From assembly GCA_030539815.1 (NCBI GenBank), contig JAUNXM010000017.1:1-24589 (forward strand): 24,589 bases of DNA, written 5' to 3'. A program made the translations under genes and the position numbers. The notes under the pieces were generated by a model. That model was not told the origin of the DNA. It did not search any database and saw only the letters and a program-made list of their open reading frames with translations. Shown here piece after piece: positions 10,891 through 20,910 of this stretch; position 1 is the first letter of the stretch; every line of letters starts with the position of its first letter. The stretch comes from Methanobacterium sp. (GTDB taxonomy: Archaea; Methanobacteriota; Methanobacteria; Methanobacteriales; Methanobacteriaceae).

Positions 10891-12701
10891 TTTAACACCT
10901 CCCCCGCATCCTGAGTTTCATAATCCTCAGCACCCTCCTTGATTATTCCCTTGAATGTGTTGATCCTTTCTTCCACTTCCTCCACTGAAAATGGCATTCC
11001 ATTGTATTTCAGGAATTTTTCCTGTATTTCAAATCCGGTTTCCAGTTTTATGAGGTTGGCTAGTTGTCCCTGGGCATTGTTCTCTAAAATGATAACATCT
11101 TCTGCTTTTTCAAGATAATCAGCCACTGATGGGTGTAGAGGGTAGACCTGTTTAAAGTGGAGGAAAGCTAATTTTTGATGAGGATATTTCTCATTGAAGT
11201 TATCCACAGCCTCCCGGATAGGCCAGTAAGTGGAACCCCATCCAATTACCAGACTATGGAAATCTTCAGGCCCACCCAGTTCCGGGACTAAAGCCTCTTC
11301 TCTTATCCTTTCCATCTTAATCATCCGTTTATCCACCATTTGAGTCCTTATTTCCAAGTCCTCAGTTATATGGCCCCCTTCATCATGTTCATCAGAATCC
11401 ACAACTACCAGCCCATCCCCGTAACCTGGTATTCCCCGGGGAGTGATGCCATCATGGGTGATCAGGTATCTTTTATATTCCTGGGTGGTTTTAATAAGGT
11501 AATTCTCGTTTTCCACATCTTCCAGGGGCAGGGAGGGTATGTTATAGTAACAATCAGCAAAATACTGATCAGATAGAATGAAAACCGGGATCTGGTATTT
11601 TTCAGCCAGATCGAATGCTTTACAGGTGAGGGTGAAGGCATCTTCTAGGTTCCCGGGGGATAATATGATCCTTGGAAATTCCCCTGGTCCGGAGTAAAGT
11701 GCCAAATTCAGATCCTCCTGGCTAGTACGGGTGGGTAGTCCCACTGCAGGTCCTGGTCTTTGACCGATGTAGATTACTATGGGAGTTTCTATCATTCCCG
11801 CCAAACCCACACCCTCCTCCATCAGGGCAAATCCACTTCCTGAAGTGGCTACTATGCTACGGGCACCGGCGTAGGATGCTCCCAATGCCATGTTAATGGC
11901 TGCTATTTCATCCTCGGCCTGTTCATATATCAATTCAAATTCATGGGCATTGCCAGCCAGGAAATTCTGGAGAGGGGTGGAAGGAGTCATGGGATAGGAT
12001 GAAATAAACCTACATTCTCCCGCCAAACATCCAAGACCCACTGCATCGGTACCGTTTATCAGGAGTTCATCTCTTACTCTAGATTGACCCTTTAAGGACA
12101 GATGAATTTGGTTTTCTTCAGATTCCATCAAAGCTTTACCGATTTTGTATCCATATTCTCCTGCCATTAAATCCTTTTCAAGTATATCAGAACCTTTTCT
12201 GGCGAACATGTCACTGATCAATCCGTCGAAGATTTCCTTGGGTATATTCAAAAGACATGAAAGGGCCCCTGCGGCAATTACGTTGGCAAATATTGGCCCT
12301 CCTATTTCTTGGGCGGTTTCCATGAGGGGAATCTCAATAAAATTAGAATCAACAAGATTCTCAATAATTTTATTATCTTTAAATGATTTAATATGTTCAG
12401 GATCCCCTATAATCAATGTTTCAGACGATATCCGGTCTTTAAGGTGATTTATTGCCCCGGAACTCAGGACCAGTAGTAAGTCTATCCGATCTACATATGA
12501 AGCAACCCTGCGGGATGAAACTCTTAGTTCTGTGGAGTTTTGACCTCCCCTAACTCGTGACATGTATTCCTTGGTTGAAAAAATGTGGTATCCACTCTGC
12601 TTTACTGCTTGAGCCAGTATTGCCTCTACTGTCTGGATTCCCTGCCCTGCTTCACCACAGAGAACCACGGAAATATCTTCTTCTTTTTGAAAAACAGGCA
12701 T
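10887..12701 (-). CDS. 2-oxoacid:ferredoxin oxidoreductase, fused gamma-alpha subunit
   Basis: A 604-residue fusion: residues about 10-190 are the gamma domain ([13 protein letters not shown], then [14 protein letters not shown]), and about 205-604 the alpha domain, with YPMTPST where the family usually has YPITP, then [25 protein letters not shown] sequence and [11 protein letters not shown]. This fusion is typical of two-subunit archaeal and bacterial OFORs, unlike the separate VorB in this same window. The longest ORF begins at GTG 12710, but GAGGGGTG overlaps that codon and is spaced 6 nt from ATG 12701 (MPVFQKEED), so I use 12701. It overlaps the beta gene by 4 nt. A TATA box is predicted at 12771-12780. 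Confidence 0.92.
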
Positions 12702-13141
12702 TATTTTCACCCCTCAATAATATTTATCAATTTATCCCCAAATTTTGATCCCACAATATCTTTCAAATTTAATTTATAGATAACAGTATGTTCCACAATT
12801 TACTTAAAATTGAGTGAACCCTCCCCAGAGTGAAAACATCCCCCATGATATCTGACCTAAATTATTTCAAATTTTAGTTGATGGGGTCTACCGAACCATT
12901 GTGCCGAAAATTTAATATTGTACTGGAAATCCTGAATTTAAAATTAAAATATTATAATGGATTTAAATTAAAAATTAATCCCATATAAACAATTATAATA
13001 CAATAACGTTGAAAAAAAGATTAACTAGATACCATAATGCTCAATAGGTGATGAAAAACAATGGGAATAATGAAAAATTGGAGTAATATTAAGAAATAGG
13101 AGCAATATTGGGAAAATCCAATATTACCCCCATAGAATTTC
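12702..13141. other. 440-nt AT-rich spacer between the two oxidoreductase operons
   Basis: No convincing gene. On the - strand, TCTATAAATT (12780-12771) is a good TATA box for the gamma-alpha gene, giving a leader of about 48 nt. The right end holds the vor 3' hairpin (13104-13125). Two micro-frames follow AGGTG at 13047-13051 on + (11 codons each) but lead nowhere. Confidence 0.6.
13104..13125 (-). terminator. vorA: Hairpin at the 3' end of the vor operon, with a competing arm
   Basis: AATATTGG (13104-13111) and CCAATATT (13118-13125) form a perfect 8-bp stem with a 6-nt loop, 16 nt after the vorA stop in transcript direction. A second copy of the left arm, GGAGTAATATT (13080-13090), can pair instead with AATATTACCCC (13120-13130) with one mismatch. 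No long U-tract follows directly, so this may be a 3'-end stabiliser rather than a terminator. Confidence 0.45.
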
Positions 13142-14644
13142 TCATTTTTTTAGGTTCTCCCGCGCCCATTTGGCACCGGCTTCCAGTATCTCCAGGTTGG
13201 CAGGTACCAGTTTAGGTTTCCTGCGGAAGGTATGTTCTATTGCTTCGGTAAAAACATGTTTAGGGAGACCTGTTAATCCCAGTTCCATTATAACTCCCAG
13301 CATGGCCGTATTAGCTGCTCTTTTAACACCATGTTCCTTGGCTATCTTACGAGCCGGTATGTGGAGAGTTCGGATATCTGCAGGGGATTCAAACTCGCCA
13401 ATACTGCTTTCATAGATAATGAGCCCACCTTCCTTTACTCTGGATGCGAATTTTTCCAGTGAAGGTCGGTTCAGGGCCACCAGCCCATCAGAACTTTGCA
13501 GTACAGGAGAGCCTATGGTTTCACCAGATATGACCACGGTACAGTCTGATGTTCCACCACGCTGTTCTGGGCCGTAGGAAGGATACCAGGATACGTGTCG
13601 CTGGTCATTACAGGCTGCCTGAGCCAGGGTAAGTCCCATGCTTAAAACTCCCTGACCTCCGAATCCGGCAATCCGGACCACCTTTCGTGGGAAGGATGGG
13701 TCATCTCGTGCTGCCCAGGAAGTGTCATCCTGGACTTCGAAGATCTCCTCCAGTGAATCTTGTGAGAAATCACTCTTTGCCCGGCAAAGGGTTTCTGTTT
13801 CCCTTCTCCGGTCACGGAAGTTTTTGAGGGGGAATTCCTTGGCCATTTCGTTGTTAACGAAATCCTCGATTGCTTGGGCATCCATTCTGAGGTTGGTAGG
13901 GCAGGGAGAGAGAACTTCCACAAATGCATATCCTTTACCATCTCTTTGAATTTCAAGGGCTTTTTTAACTGCCCTTTTAGCTCTACGGATGTTTCGTGGG
14001 TCGGAGACAGAAACTCGTTCAATGAAGACCGGTGCTTCCAGATTATCCAGTAACTCTGCCATGTGCATGGGATAACCCATGTAACGAGGGTCCCGCCCAG
14101 TTGGGCAGGTTACAGTGACTTCACCTACCAGGGTGGTGGGTGCCATCTGCCCCCCAGTCATACCGTAGACTGTGTTGTTAACAAAGAATACCGCCATTTT
14201 TTCTCCCCGATTAGCAGCCTGTATGGTTTCATTTAATCCAATGGATGCTAGATCTCCATCCCCCTGGTATAATATTACCACCGCATCCTCTTCTGCACGA
14301 GATATACCGGTTCCCACTGCTGGTGCACGTCCGTGTGCCACCTGTACATGTCCGCAGTCAAAGTAGTAGTATGCAAAAACTGCGCATCCCACTGGGCTGG
14401 TCATGACTGTGCGGTCCTGTATTTCCAGTTCGTCAATTGCTTCCCCTATGAGTTTGTGCAGTATTCCATGCCCACATCCGGGGCAGTAGTGAGTGGCGGT
14501 GGGTGCGCTTCCTCCTTTACGGAGATATTCATCCAGCATGGAGTCTGGTTTTTTGATGATCTTTTCAGGGATGGTTTTGTTTAGACTCCCATCCCTATTG
14601 GTTCCATTTTCAGAACCTTTTCCAGTGACTTTATTCATGGTCAT
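13142..14644 (-). CDS. vorA: 2-oxoisovalerate:ferredoxin oxidoreductase subunit VorA (beta-gamma fusion)
   Basis: A 500-residue fused subunit. After a polar N-terminus (1-45) comes the TPP-binding beta domain: YCPGCGHG (C54, C57), SPVGCAVF (C87), GDGDLASIG (128-136), [15 protein letters not shown] (156-170) and SPCPTNLRM. The gamma domain begins near residue 325 with [14 protein letters not shown], then [15 protein letters not shown]. The four cluster cysteines are present, in contrast to the beta subunit at 10030-10890. Methanothermobacter VOR has the same three-gene form. VOR interconverts branched-chain 2-oxoacids and acyl-CoA with ferredoxin. The start is ATG 14644, 6 nt after AGGTGA and overlapping the vorB stop (TGATG); a TTG at 14647 is the alternative. 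Confidence 0.93.
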   Translation of the reverse strand: MTMNKVTGKGSENGTNRDGSLNKTIPEKIIKKPDSMLDEYLRKGGSAPTATHYCPGCGHGILHKLIGEAIDELEIQDRTVMTSPVGCAVFAYYYFDCGHVQVAHGRAPAVGTGISRAEEDAVVILYQGDGDLASIGLNETIQAANRGEKMAVFFVNNTVYGMTGGQMAPTTLVGEVTVTCPTGRDPRYMGYPMHMAELLDNLEAPVFIERVSVSDPRNIRRAKRAVKKALEIQRDGKGYAFVEVLSPCPTNLRMDAQAIEDFVNNEMAKEFPLKNFRDRRRETETLCRAKSDFSQDSLEEIFEVQDDTSWAARDDPSFPRKVVRIAGFGGQGVLSMGLTLAQAACNDQRHVSWYPSYGPEQRGGTSDCTVVISGETIGSPVLQSSDGLVALNRPSLEKFASRVKEGGLIIYESSIGEFESPADIRTLHIPARKIAKEHGVKRAANTAMLGVIMELGLTGLPKHVFTEAIEHTFRRKPKLVPANLEILEAGAKWARENLKK

Positions 14645-15702
14645 CAACTCTCACCTGCCATTTCATGGATCTTGTCTATGATGCTTTTCTGGTCAATGAG
14701 GTTTCCGCCCATACGGTTAACCAGTTCCACAGGATACTGGCAGGCAATGGCCAGGGTGATATCTTCTTTCATCTGACCATTACTCATTTCCACCGATAGA
14801 AACTTACAATTCCTGGTGGTGGCAATTTCCCTTAATCTTTCTTCAGGGAATGGGAATAATGTTTTAGGACGGAATAATCCGACTTTTATACCTTCCATCC
14901 TCACCATGTCCACTGCTGAGCGTGCCACACGGCTGCTTATTCCGTAGGCTACCAGGATGATCTCCGCATCATCCATCATGTATTCCTCATAGTCCACCTC
15001 GTTTTCCCGTATAGTCTGGTATTTTTCCTGTAAGCGGTAGTTGAAGTCTTCTAGTTGGTCAAAATCAAGGAATATACTGGTTACCAGGTTTCCTCTTGTT
15101 TCACGGTTGCCTCTAACTGCCCATGACTCATCATAGTTTGGTTCCAGAGCTTGGGATGGAAATTGGAGTCTTTCCACCATCTGGCCCAGTACTCCATCGG
15201 CCAGTACCACTGCAGGGTTACGGTATTTTTCTGCTAACTGGAAGGCTTTCATGGTGAAATCGCACATCTCCTGAACAGAGTTGGGGGCCAGGACAATGTT
15301 GTGATAGTTCCCATGTCCTCCTCCTTTAACCAGTTGGTTATAATCAGCCTGTTCGGGTCCGATGTTTCCCAGTCCAGGTCCGGCCCGCATTATATCCACT
15401 ATAACACAGGGTAATTCTGCTCCTGCCAGGAAAGAGATTCCTTCCTGTTTAAGACTGATACCTGGGCCAGATGAGGCAGTTATAACCCTGTGACCTGCTG
15501 CGGCTGCGCCGTAAACCATGTTTATGGCTGCTTCTTCTGATTCAGCTTGTACAAATTTCCGGCCTACTTTGGGGAAGTAGAGTGAGGCTTCGTGTAAGAC
15601 TTCAGAAGCAGGTGTGATGGGGTATCCAAAGAAACAGTCACATCCGGCGTACATCGCCCCGATGATAACTGCAGTGTTACCTTTAATTAGCTGGATAGTC
15701 AT
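14644..15702 (-). CDS. vorB: 2-oxoisovalerate:ferredoxin oxidoreductase subunit VorB (alpha)
   Basis: A 352-residue alpha subunit, the length I recall for Methanothermobacter VorB. Features: the N-terminal [10 protein letters not shown] motif, the [19 protein letters not shown] segment, [14 protein letters not shown], and [31 protein letters not shown], typical of Kor/Vor alpha chains that bind the 2-oxoacid and close the TPP site. The C-terminal domain contains [17 protein letters not shown] and [23 protein letters not shown] precedes ATG 15702. The start overlaps the vorC stop by 4 nt (ATGA), and its stop overlaps the vorA start, so the three genes are translationally coupled. Acceptor and donor specificity (Vor versus Kor) is inferred from subunit layout. 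Confidence 0.93.
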   Translation of the reverse strand: MTIQLIKGNTAVIIGAMYAGCDCFFGYPITPASEVLHEASLYFPKVGRKFVQAESEEAAINMVYGAAAAGHRVITASSGPGISLKQEGISFLAGAELPCVIVDIMRAGPGLGNIGPEQADYNQLVKGGGHGNYHNIVLAPNSVQEMCDFTMKAFQLAEKYRNPAVVLADGVLGQMVERLQFPSQALEPNYDESWAVRGNRETRGNLVTSIFLDFDQLEDFNYRLQEKYQTIRENEVDYEEYMMDDAEIILVAYGISSRVARSAVDMVRMEGIKVGLFRPKTLFPFPEERLREIATTRNCKFLSVEMSNGQMKEDITLAIACQYPVELVNRMGGNLIDQKSIIDKIHEMAGES

Positions 15703-15989
15703 TTATTTTCCTCCGGATCCCCCTCTTTATTAGTTGGTTTATTCGGGTCTTTGTTTCTAATTTTTTGGGGTATATGAACTTCCACTGCCAGGGGTTCGGG
15801 GCAGGTGTAGTAACAATCACCGCAACCAGTGCATCCCTCACCTTTATAAACTGCGTAATGGTAGCCGCGTTCATTGATGCCTTCACTCATTTTAAGGACA
15901 CCTGGACGGCAAGCCAATATACAACGTTCACATGCCTTGCATTCCAGTTCATTGAAAACTGGATAGGGTTCTTTCTTGCGATTTGTCAT
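15699..15989 (-). CDS. vorC: 2-oxoisovalerate:ferredoxin oxidoreductase subunit VorC (ferredoxin-like delta)
   Basis: A 96-residue 2[4Fe-4S] protein. The first cluster motif is [11 protein letters not shown] (C17, C20, C23, C27), followed by Arg-Pro; the second is [11 protein letters not shown] (C53, C56, C59, C63) with Pro. It passes electrons between the VorA iron-sulfur site and ferredoxin. It is longer than the roughly 80 residues I recall for Methanothermobacter VorC because of a charged, low-complexity C-terminus ([19 protein letters not shown]). GGATGAT lies upstream of ATG 15989. It is 153 nt downstream of the acyl-CoA synthetase; a weak TATA-like TTTAAATTT near 16031-16040 could allow separate transcription. 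Confidence 0.93.
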   Translation of the reverse strand: MTNRKKEPYPVFNELECKACERCILACRPGVLKMSEGINERGYHYAVYKGEGCTGCGDCYYTCPEPLAVEVHIPQKIRNKDPNKPTNKEGDPEENK

Positions 15990-16142
15990 GATTCATATCA
16001 TCCTTTATAATCTTCAAATTTTCAAGATTGTAAATTTAAACTCAGGAATAAGCAGGGAAAAGTGTTAATTCTGCTTAAAGTTGGTTTGAGCGAGTAAATG
16101 CGTGTTATTCCAGTTTAGAATACATATGATTAAGATATTAAA

Positions 16143-17816
<1,674 letters not shown>

Positions 17817-17896
17817 TTTTCATCACCAAAGTTAAATTTTAATAATCTCTATTTAATCTTCTAATCTCAATTATCATTTTTTTATGGATTAATTCG

Positions 17897-17905
17897 GTTT
17901 ATAAT
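17897..17905 (-). promoter_or_regulatory. TATA box of the acyl-CoA synthetase (vor) transcript
   Basis: ATTATAAAC on the - strand, in the gap between the regulator gene and the synthetase. It predicts a start near 17875 and a leader of about 58 nt. A 12-bp palindrome abuts it on the upstream side. Confidence 0.5.
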
Positions 17906-17910
17906 TTTGA

Positions 17911-17922
17911 AATGATATCATT
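17911..17922. promoter_or_regulatory. 12-bp perfect palindrome, candidate operator
   Basis: AATGATATCATT is a perfect palindrome lying 6 nt upstream of the TATA box and 1 nt beyond the stop of the XRE-cupin gene. The placement fits a dimeric HTH regulator acting on the BRE/TATA region of the synthetase gene. Confidence 0.4.
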
Positions 17923-17923
17923 C

Positions 17924-18478
17924 TCACATTACTATTGCCAGAAATTTGGCTGGTTTATTCTCCAGGGCTTCCATGGCGTGTTCATAGGATGAGTCAAAGA
18001 AAATTGAATCTCCTTTGTGGAGTATGATCTCATTTTCATGGATGTAAATCTTTAAAGTCCCTTCTAACATGTAGTTGAATTCCTGCCCGGGATGGGTGTT
18101 GGTTGATGGTTTATACGCTTCACCTTTAGGTTCTACCGTAACGATGAACGGTTCGGCTTTCTTGTGAATGAATTTTTCAGCCAAATTCTCGTACTGGTAC
18201 TGTTTCCTGCGACCAACTTCGACTCCTTTTCCATTCCGAGTCACACTGAAAATGTGCATCCTGGTTTCCTCCCCAGTTAACAGTAACCCCATATCCACTT
18301 CCATTTTATGGGCGATTTCAAAGAGAATACTAGCCGGGATGTCTTTTTTACCTCCCTCATATTCATGGTAGGCTTCCAGGGGAATTTTAAGGTAATCTGC
18401 CATGTCCTGAATACTGATGTCTGAGAGCTCTCTAAGCTCTTTTATTCTAAGCCCGATTTCCTTCATCTTCTCTTTCAT
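17924..18478 (-). CDS. XRE-family regulator with C-terminal cupin domain
   Basis: A 184-residue protein: an XRE helix-turn-helix (about 1-60: [45 protein letters not shown]) and a cupin effector domain (about 105-184: [38 protein letters not shown]). This PuuR-like architecture usually senses a small molecule and controls neighbouring genes. It lies directly upstream of the acyl-CoA synthetase on the same strand, 107 nt apart, making it the likely regulator of that gene and vor. The longest ORF opens at GTG 18493, but GAGGT within that stretch is spaced 8 nt from ATG 18478, so 18478 is chosen. The effector may be a branched-chain acid or its CoA ester (inference). Confidence 0.87.
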   Translation of the reverse strand: MKEKMKEIGLRIKELRELSDISIQDMADYLKIPLEAYHEYEGGKKDIPASILFEIAHKMEVDMGLLLTGEETRMHIFSVTRNGKGVEVGRRKQYQYENLAEKFIHKKAEPFIVTVEPKGEAYKPSTNTHPGQEFNYMLEGTLKIYIHENEIILHKGDSIFFDSSYEHAMEALENKPAKFLAIVM

Positions 18479-18506
18479 AACTAAAAACCTCACATTAATT
18501 AGAGTT

Positions 18507-18558
18507 AAGCCCTTTTTTAATCAAGCCCTTGGCTAGTTTGCCAATGGTTATAAAAACT
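18507..18558 (-). promoter_or_regulatory. Regulator-gene promoter with inverted and direct repeats at the start site
   Basis: TATA box GTTTTTATAACC on the - strand (18558-18547) predicts a start near 18526. Around it lie an inverted repeat TTGGC-N6-GCCAA (18529-18544) and two direct AAGCCCTT repeats (18507-18514 and 18523-18530). Overlap with the start site suggests autoregulation by the XRE-cupin protein or control by another factor. Confidence 0.4.
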
Positions 18559-18755
18559 AATAGGATTTTTATTCTAATTTAGATCCATTAAGATAGGTTA
18601 TAATACCATCCCTTTTGATCTTTGTTCCGCTTTGTATTATAATTTTACACAGATTTTATAATGATTGTTAATGACAATTTAATTTTGCTACTATAAATAA
18701 ATTACCATACCCGCTACTGAGCCAATAAAATGTTGAAAGAGATTGAAGAATAACC

Positions 18756-18764
18756 ATATAATAA
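18756..18764 (+). promoter_or_regulatory. TATA-like box ahead of the micro-ORF leader
   Basis: ATATAATAA predicts a start near 18784, just before the SD AGGAG (18802-18806) of the first micro-ORF. No equally good box is seen closer to the gene at 18995, so that gene may be transcribed from here with a leader of about 200 nt. Confidence 0.35.
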
Positions 18765-18811
18765 GATAAATTAACATGACATGAATTCTAATTATTATAA
18801 CAGGAGACAGA

Positions 18812-18859
18812 ATGAAGAATGAAAGAGGACAATATTTCAAGATTCAGGGTTTTCAATGA
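18812..18859 (+). CDS. Micro-ORF 1 (15 aa), possible first half of a frameshifted 40-aa protein
   Basis: ATG 18812 follows AGGAG by 5 nt and reads MKNERGQYFKIQGFQ then TGA. Just before the stop is the heptamer GGGTTTT (18847-18853), in the phase required for -1 slippage (G GGT TTT). Its stop overlaps the start of micro-ORF 2 (ATGA). I do not recognise it. It may be a leader peptide, half of a frameshifted gene, or chance. Confidence 0.35.
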   Translation: MKNERGQYFKIQGFQ

Positions 18860-18933
18860 GATCACCGGAAAATATTGAATGGAAATATTTGATTGGCGAT
18901 CCATGGATAAATGATTCAGAGGATGACGATTGA
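18856..18933 (+). CDS. Micro-ORF 2 (25 aa), acidic, overlapping micro-ORF 1
   Basis: ATG 18856 overlaps the stop of micro-ORF 1 (ATGA), the arrangement used by coupled genes here. It encodes MRSPENIEWKYLIGDPW followed by INDSEDDD and TGA: three aromatic residues, then an acidic tail. It is in the -1 frame relative to micro-ORF 1. It ends 61 nt before ATG 18995. No family recognised. Confidence 0.35.
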   Translation: MRSPENIEWKYLIGDPWINDSEDDD

Positions 18934-18994
18934 TTCCAGGGATGATAATAATTAACAGTCCAATGTAGTTTTGGAAAATATGAGGGGGATGAAC

Positions 18995-19483
18995 ATGGAC
19001 ATTGATATTAAAATTGTTAAATTAGAAGCACCAGCAGATTGTAACCTTATTTTAGGGCAAAGCCATTTCATTAAGACAGTGGAAGATCTTTACGAAGCCA
19101 TAGTGAATACTGTGCCCCAGGCAGAGTTTGGTCTTGCATTTGGAGAAGCTTCCGGAGATTGTTTAGTGAGAACTGCTGGTAACAATGAAGATCTGGAGAA
19201 AATGGCTGGAGAGAAAATACTGGAGATGGGTTGTGGTCATAGCTTCCTGATCTATCTGGCAAACGCATTCCCCCTCAATCTCACCCAAAGAATCAAGGAT
19301 GTGCCCGAAGTGGTTAATCTTTTCTGTGCCACTGCCAACCCAGTCCAGGTTTTGATTGTGGAAACTGAACAGGGCAGGGGAATAATAGGAGTTATAGATG
19401 GTTTTAAACCCAAGGGTATTGAAACAGAAGAGGATGTGGCATGGAGGAAAAAATTCCTAAGAGATGTTGGTTACAAACTATAA
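18995..19483 (+). CDS. Adenosine-specific kinase family protein (PF04008)
   Basis: A 162-residue protein matching the adenosine_kin family, about 160 aa in archaea and some bacteria; crystal structures of a relative contain AMP. Typical stretches are [82 protein letters not shown] and [13 protein letters not shown] at the end. The name is historical; kinase activity is poorly established and the protein may bind or salvage nucleosides or nucleotides. The longest ORF opens at TTG 18971, but GAGGGGG (18982-18988) is spaced 6 nt from ATG 18995, so that start is used. Two overlapping micro-ORFs lie in its presumed leader. Confidence 0.88.
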   Translation: MDIDIKIVKLEAPADCNLILGQSHFIKTVEDLYEAIVNTVPQAEFGLAFGEASGDCLVRTAGNNEDLEKMAGEKILEMGCGHSFLIYLANAFPLNLTQRIKDVPEVVNLFCATANPVQVLIVETEQGRGIIGVIDGFKPKGIETEEDVAWRKKFLRDVGYKL

Positions 19484-19601
19484 AATTAGAATAAATTTAC
19501 CTTAGAAGATCACCTCCAAACATCTCAATTCATATTCCATAAAATTATATTCCATGAAAAACAATATGATAATGAATAAAACTACTTAAAGGGGTTAAAT
19601 T

Positions 19602-19925
19602 ATGGCAAATATCGTGTTTCACAGGGTTAGTGGGAGTAAAAAGAAAGATACAACTATAGATGTGGATGATAAATTTATATCACTCCAGAATAGGAGAGAA
19701 GGAGCTTTAATTATTATTTTTAGAGGTCCTGAGAACAAATTGATGGAAATACATGACTTTTTTGATGCACTGGATGATATGGAAACTGTGCCAGTGGACA
19801 TTGATAATACAGGGCCAGTGGAGTACTATTTCCGTGGGATCTCTCCATTTAGTGATGAAGAGGATGAAGGTCTTCCCATTAAAAAGTTCAGTGCGACCTT
19901 ACAGCTGCGAAGAGAACACATTTAA
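19602..19925 (+). CDS. Conserved-looking hypothetical protein, 107 aa
   Basis: I do not recognise a family. The protein is soluble, without cysteines, and alternates short beta-like stretches (MANIVFHRVS, ALIIIFRGPENK, VEYYFRGI, FSATLQLRREHI) with an acidic helix (MEIHDFFDALDDME) and an acidic linker (FSDEEDEGLPIKK), suggesting a small alpha/beta fold. GGGG lies 8 nt before ATG 19602. It follows the adenosine-kinase-family gene by 118 nt in the same direction and faces the AfpA-type gene. Good SD, normal codon use and length make it likely real. Confidence 0.7.
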   Translation: MANIVFHRVSGSKKKDTTIDVDDKFISLQNRREGALIIIFRGPENKLMEIHDFFDALDDMETVPVDIDNTGPVEYYFRGISPFSDEEDEGLPIKKFSATLQLRREHI

Positions 19926-20010
19926 ACATAATCAAACATTATGAGTGAATAAATTCATATGGCCTATATTAAGTGCCAGAATAATCGAATTTAGATACTC
20001 AGGCTTGCTG

Positions 20011-20026
20011 ATTAGAATATTCTAAT
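20011..20026. repeat. 16-bp perfect palindrome between convergent genes
   Basis: ATTAGAATATTCTAAT is its own reverse complement. It lies between the stops of the 107-aa gene (+) and the AfpA-type gene (-), so it could shape 3' ends from both sides. With no loop, a regular hairpin would lose its central bases. Confidence 0.5.
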
Positions 20027-20065
20027 TTAATTTATAACTAAAGATTTGATAGCATATCAGTATTT

Positions 20066-20656
20066 TTAGAGCATTTCTGCATGTTTTTCGAATATGACAG
20101 GTATCTCATCTGGATTTTCAAAAACATTGGTACTGTCCATTGTTGAAAGCCTTTCCACGTGTTCTGCATCCTCACGAGTTATGGTTAACTCCAGATCTTT
20201 ACCATTGGGGAGTTTGGTAGTAACTATACCCTCTCGGAAGTCTGTGGGCATGATGTATAGAGGCGTGTTTGTTTTTTGCCCCATGATAGCTGCGTTGGTA
20301 AGTAAGGTGTCTGCTATGCGCAGAGATATTTTGGCAACAGTATTAGAAGTTGCCGGAGCTACTAAAAGAAAAGCATACCTTCCCAATTGTATCTGACCAG
20401 CCAAGAAAGGGGCGTTAGAATTGATTTCGGTCCAGGTCTTATCGAATTTGGTTTCCAAAGTATTTGATAAGTTATAATATTTTAATACCTGGTCCCCTGC
20501 CTTGGAAATGAACACCCGTATGTCAAATTGTTTATGGTATTCATCCCTCATCTGTTGCATGATCTCCACGGTTTCCACCAGTTTTTCACCACTTCCCGTA
20601 ATACCCCAAGCAATTTTTCTTTTTTTGTTCATGAACATATTTTGTACGGGGTTCAT
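20066..20656 (-). CDS. afpA: Archaeoflavoprotein AfpA-type / DmrB-related flavoprotein
   Basis: A 196-residue FMN-binding protein of the flavoprotein fold. WGITGSGEKLVETVEIMQ is the N-terminal nucleotide loop; NAPFLAGQIQLGRYAFLLVAPATSNTVAKISLRIADTLLTNA is the conserved flavin-site core; YIMPTDFREG and LPNGKDLELTI follow. It resembles AfpA of Archaeoglobus, a ferredoxin-linked flavoprotein, and dihydromethanopterin reductase DmrB. Its role is probably electron transfer from ferredoxin in the cytoplasm. Its start is uncertain: ATG 20656 has no SD and lies only about 21 nt from the TATA-like TATATGA (20680-20674), so ATG 20638 or 20632 (MNKKRKIAWG) may be used. It is transcribed divergently from the ATT-start zinc-ribbon gene. 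Confidence 0.78.
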   Translation of the reverse strand: MNPVQNMFMNKKRKIAWGITGSGEKLVETVEIMQQMRDEYHKQFDIRVFISKAGDQVLKYYNLSNTLETKFDKTWTEINSNAPFLAGQIQLGRYAFLLVAPATSNTVAKISLRIADTLLTNAAIMGQKTNTPLYIMPTDFREGIVTTKLPNGKDLELTITREDAEHVERLSTMDSTNVFENPDEIPVIFEKHAEML

Positions 20657-20843
20657 AATTTATTTTTCGATATTCATATAATCCAGTTCTCAATGTAAAT
20701 TTTAATAATTGAAACCATGGAATATTTAAGTGAACCAAGGGAATAATCAAGAGAACATAGTCACGAAAATATTTAACCCCATATGAATAAAACTAAATCA
20801 GTCCCCCCTTGGCTTTCAATTAAATAAACATCAATGATGATGC

Positions 20844-20905
20844 AATGAAATTTATAAATTCAATGCAAATGGATTAGATTATAAGGGATATTAATTAAGG
20901 TGGTG
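20844..20905 (+). promoter_or_regulatory. Promoter and strong SD of the ATT-start zinc-ribbon gene
   Basis: TATA box TTTATAAAT (20851-20859) with purine-rich upstream AATGAAA predicts a start near 20881. GGTGGTG at 20899-20905 is then an SD exactly 5 nt before ATT 20911. Box, leader length and SD spacing match normal genes here. Confidence 0.55.
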
Positions 20906-20910
20906 TTAAC

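Noticed and set aside
13047..13105. Micro-frames after AGGTG in the spacer beyond vorA
   Set aside because: Only 11 codons each, no promoter or conserved feature; the AGGTG is probably chance.
13642..14022. 126-aa frame on - inside vorA in another phase
   Set aside because: It overlaps the conserved VorA domains and has no independent start signal.
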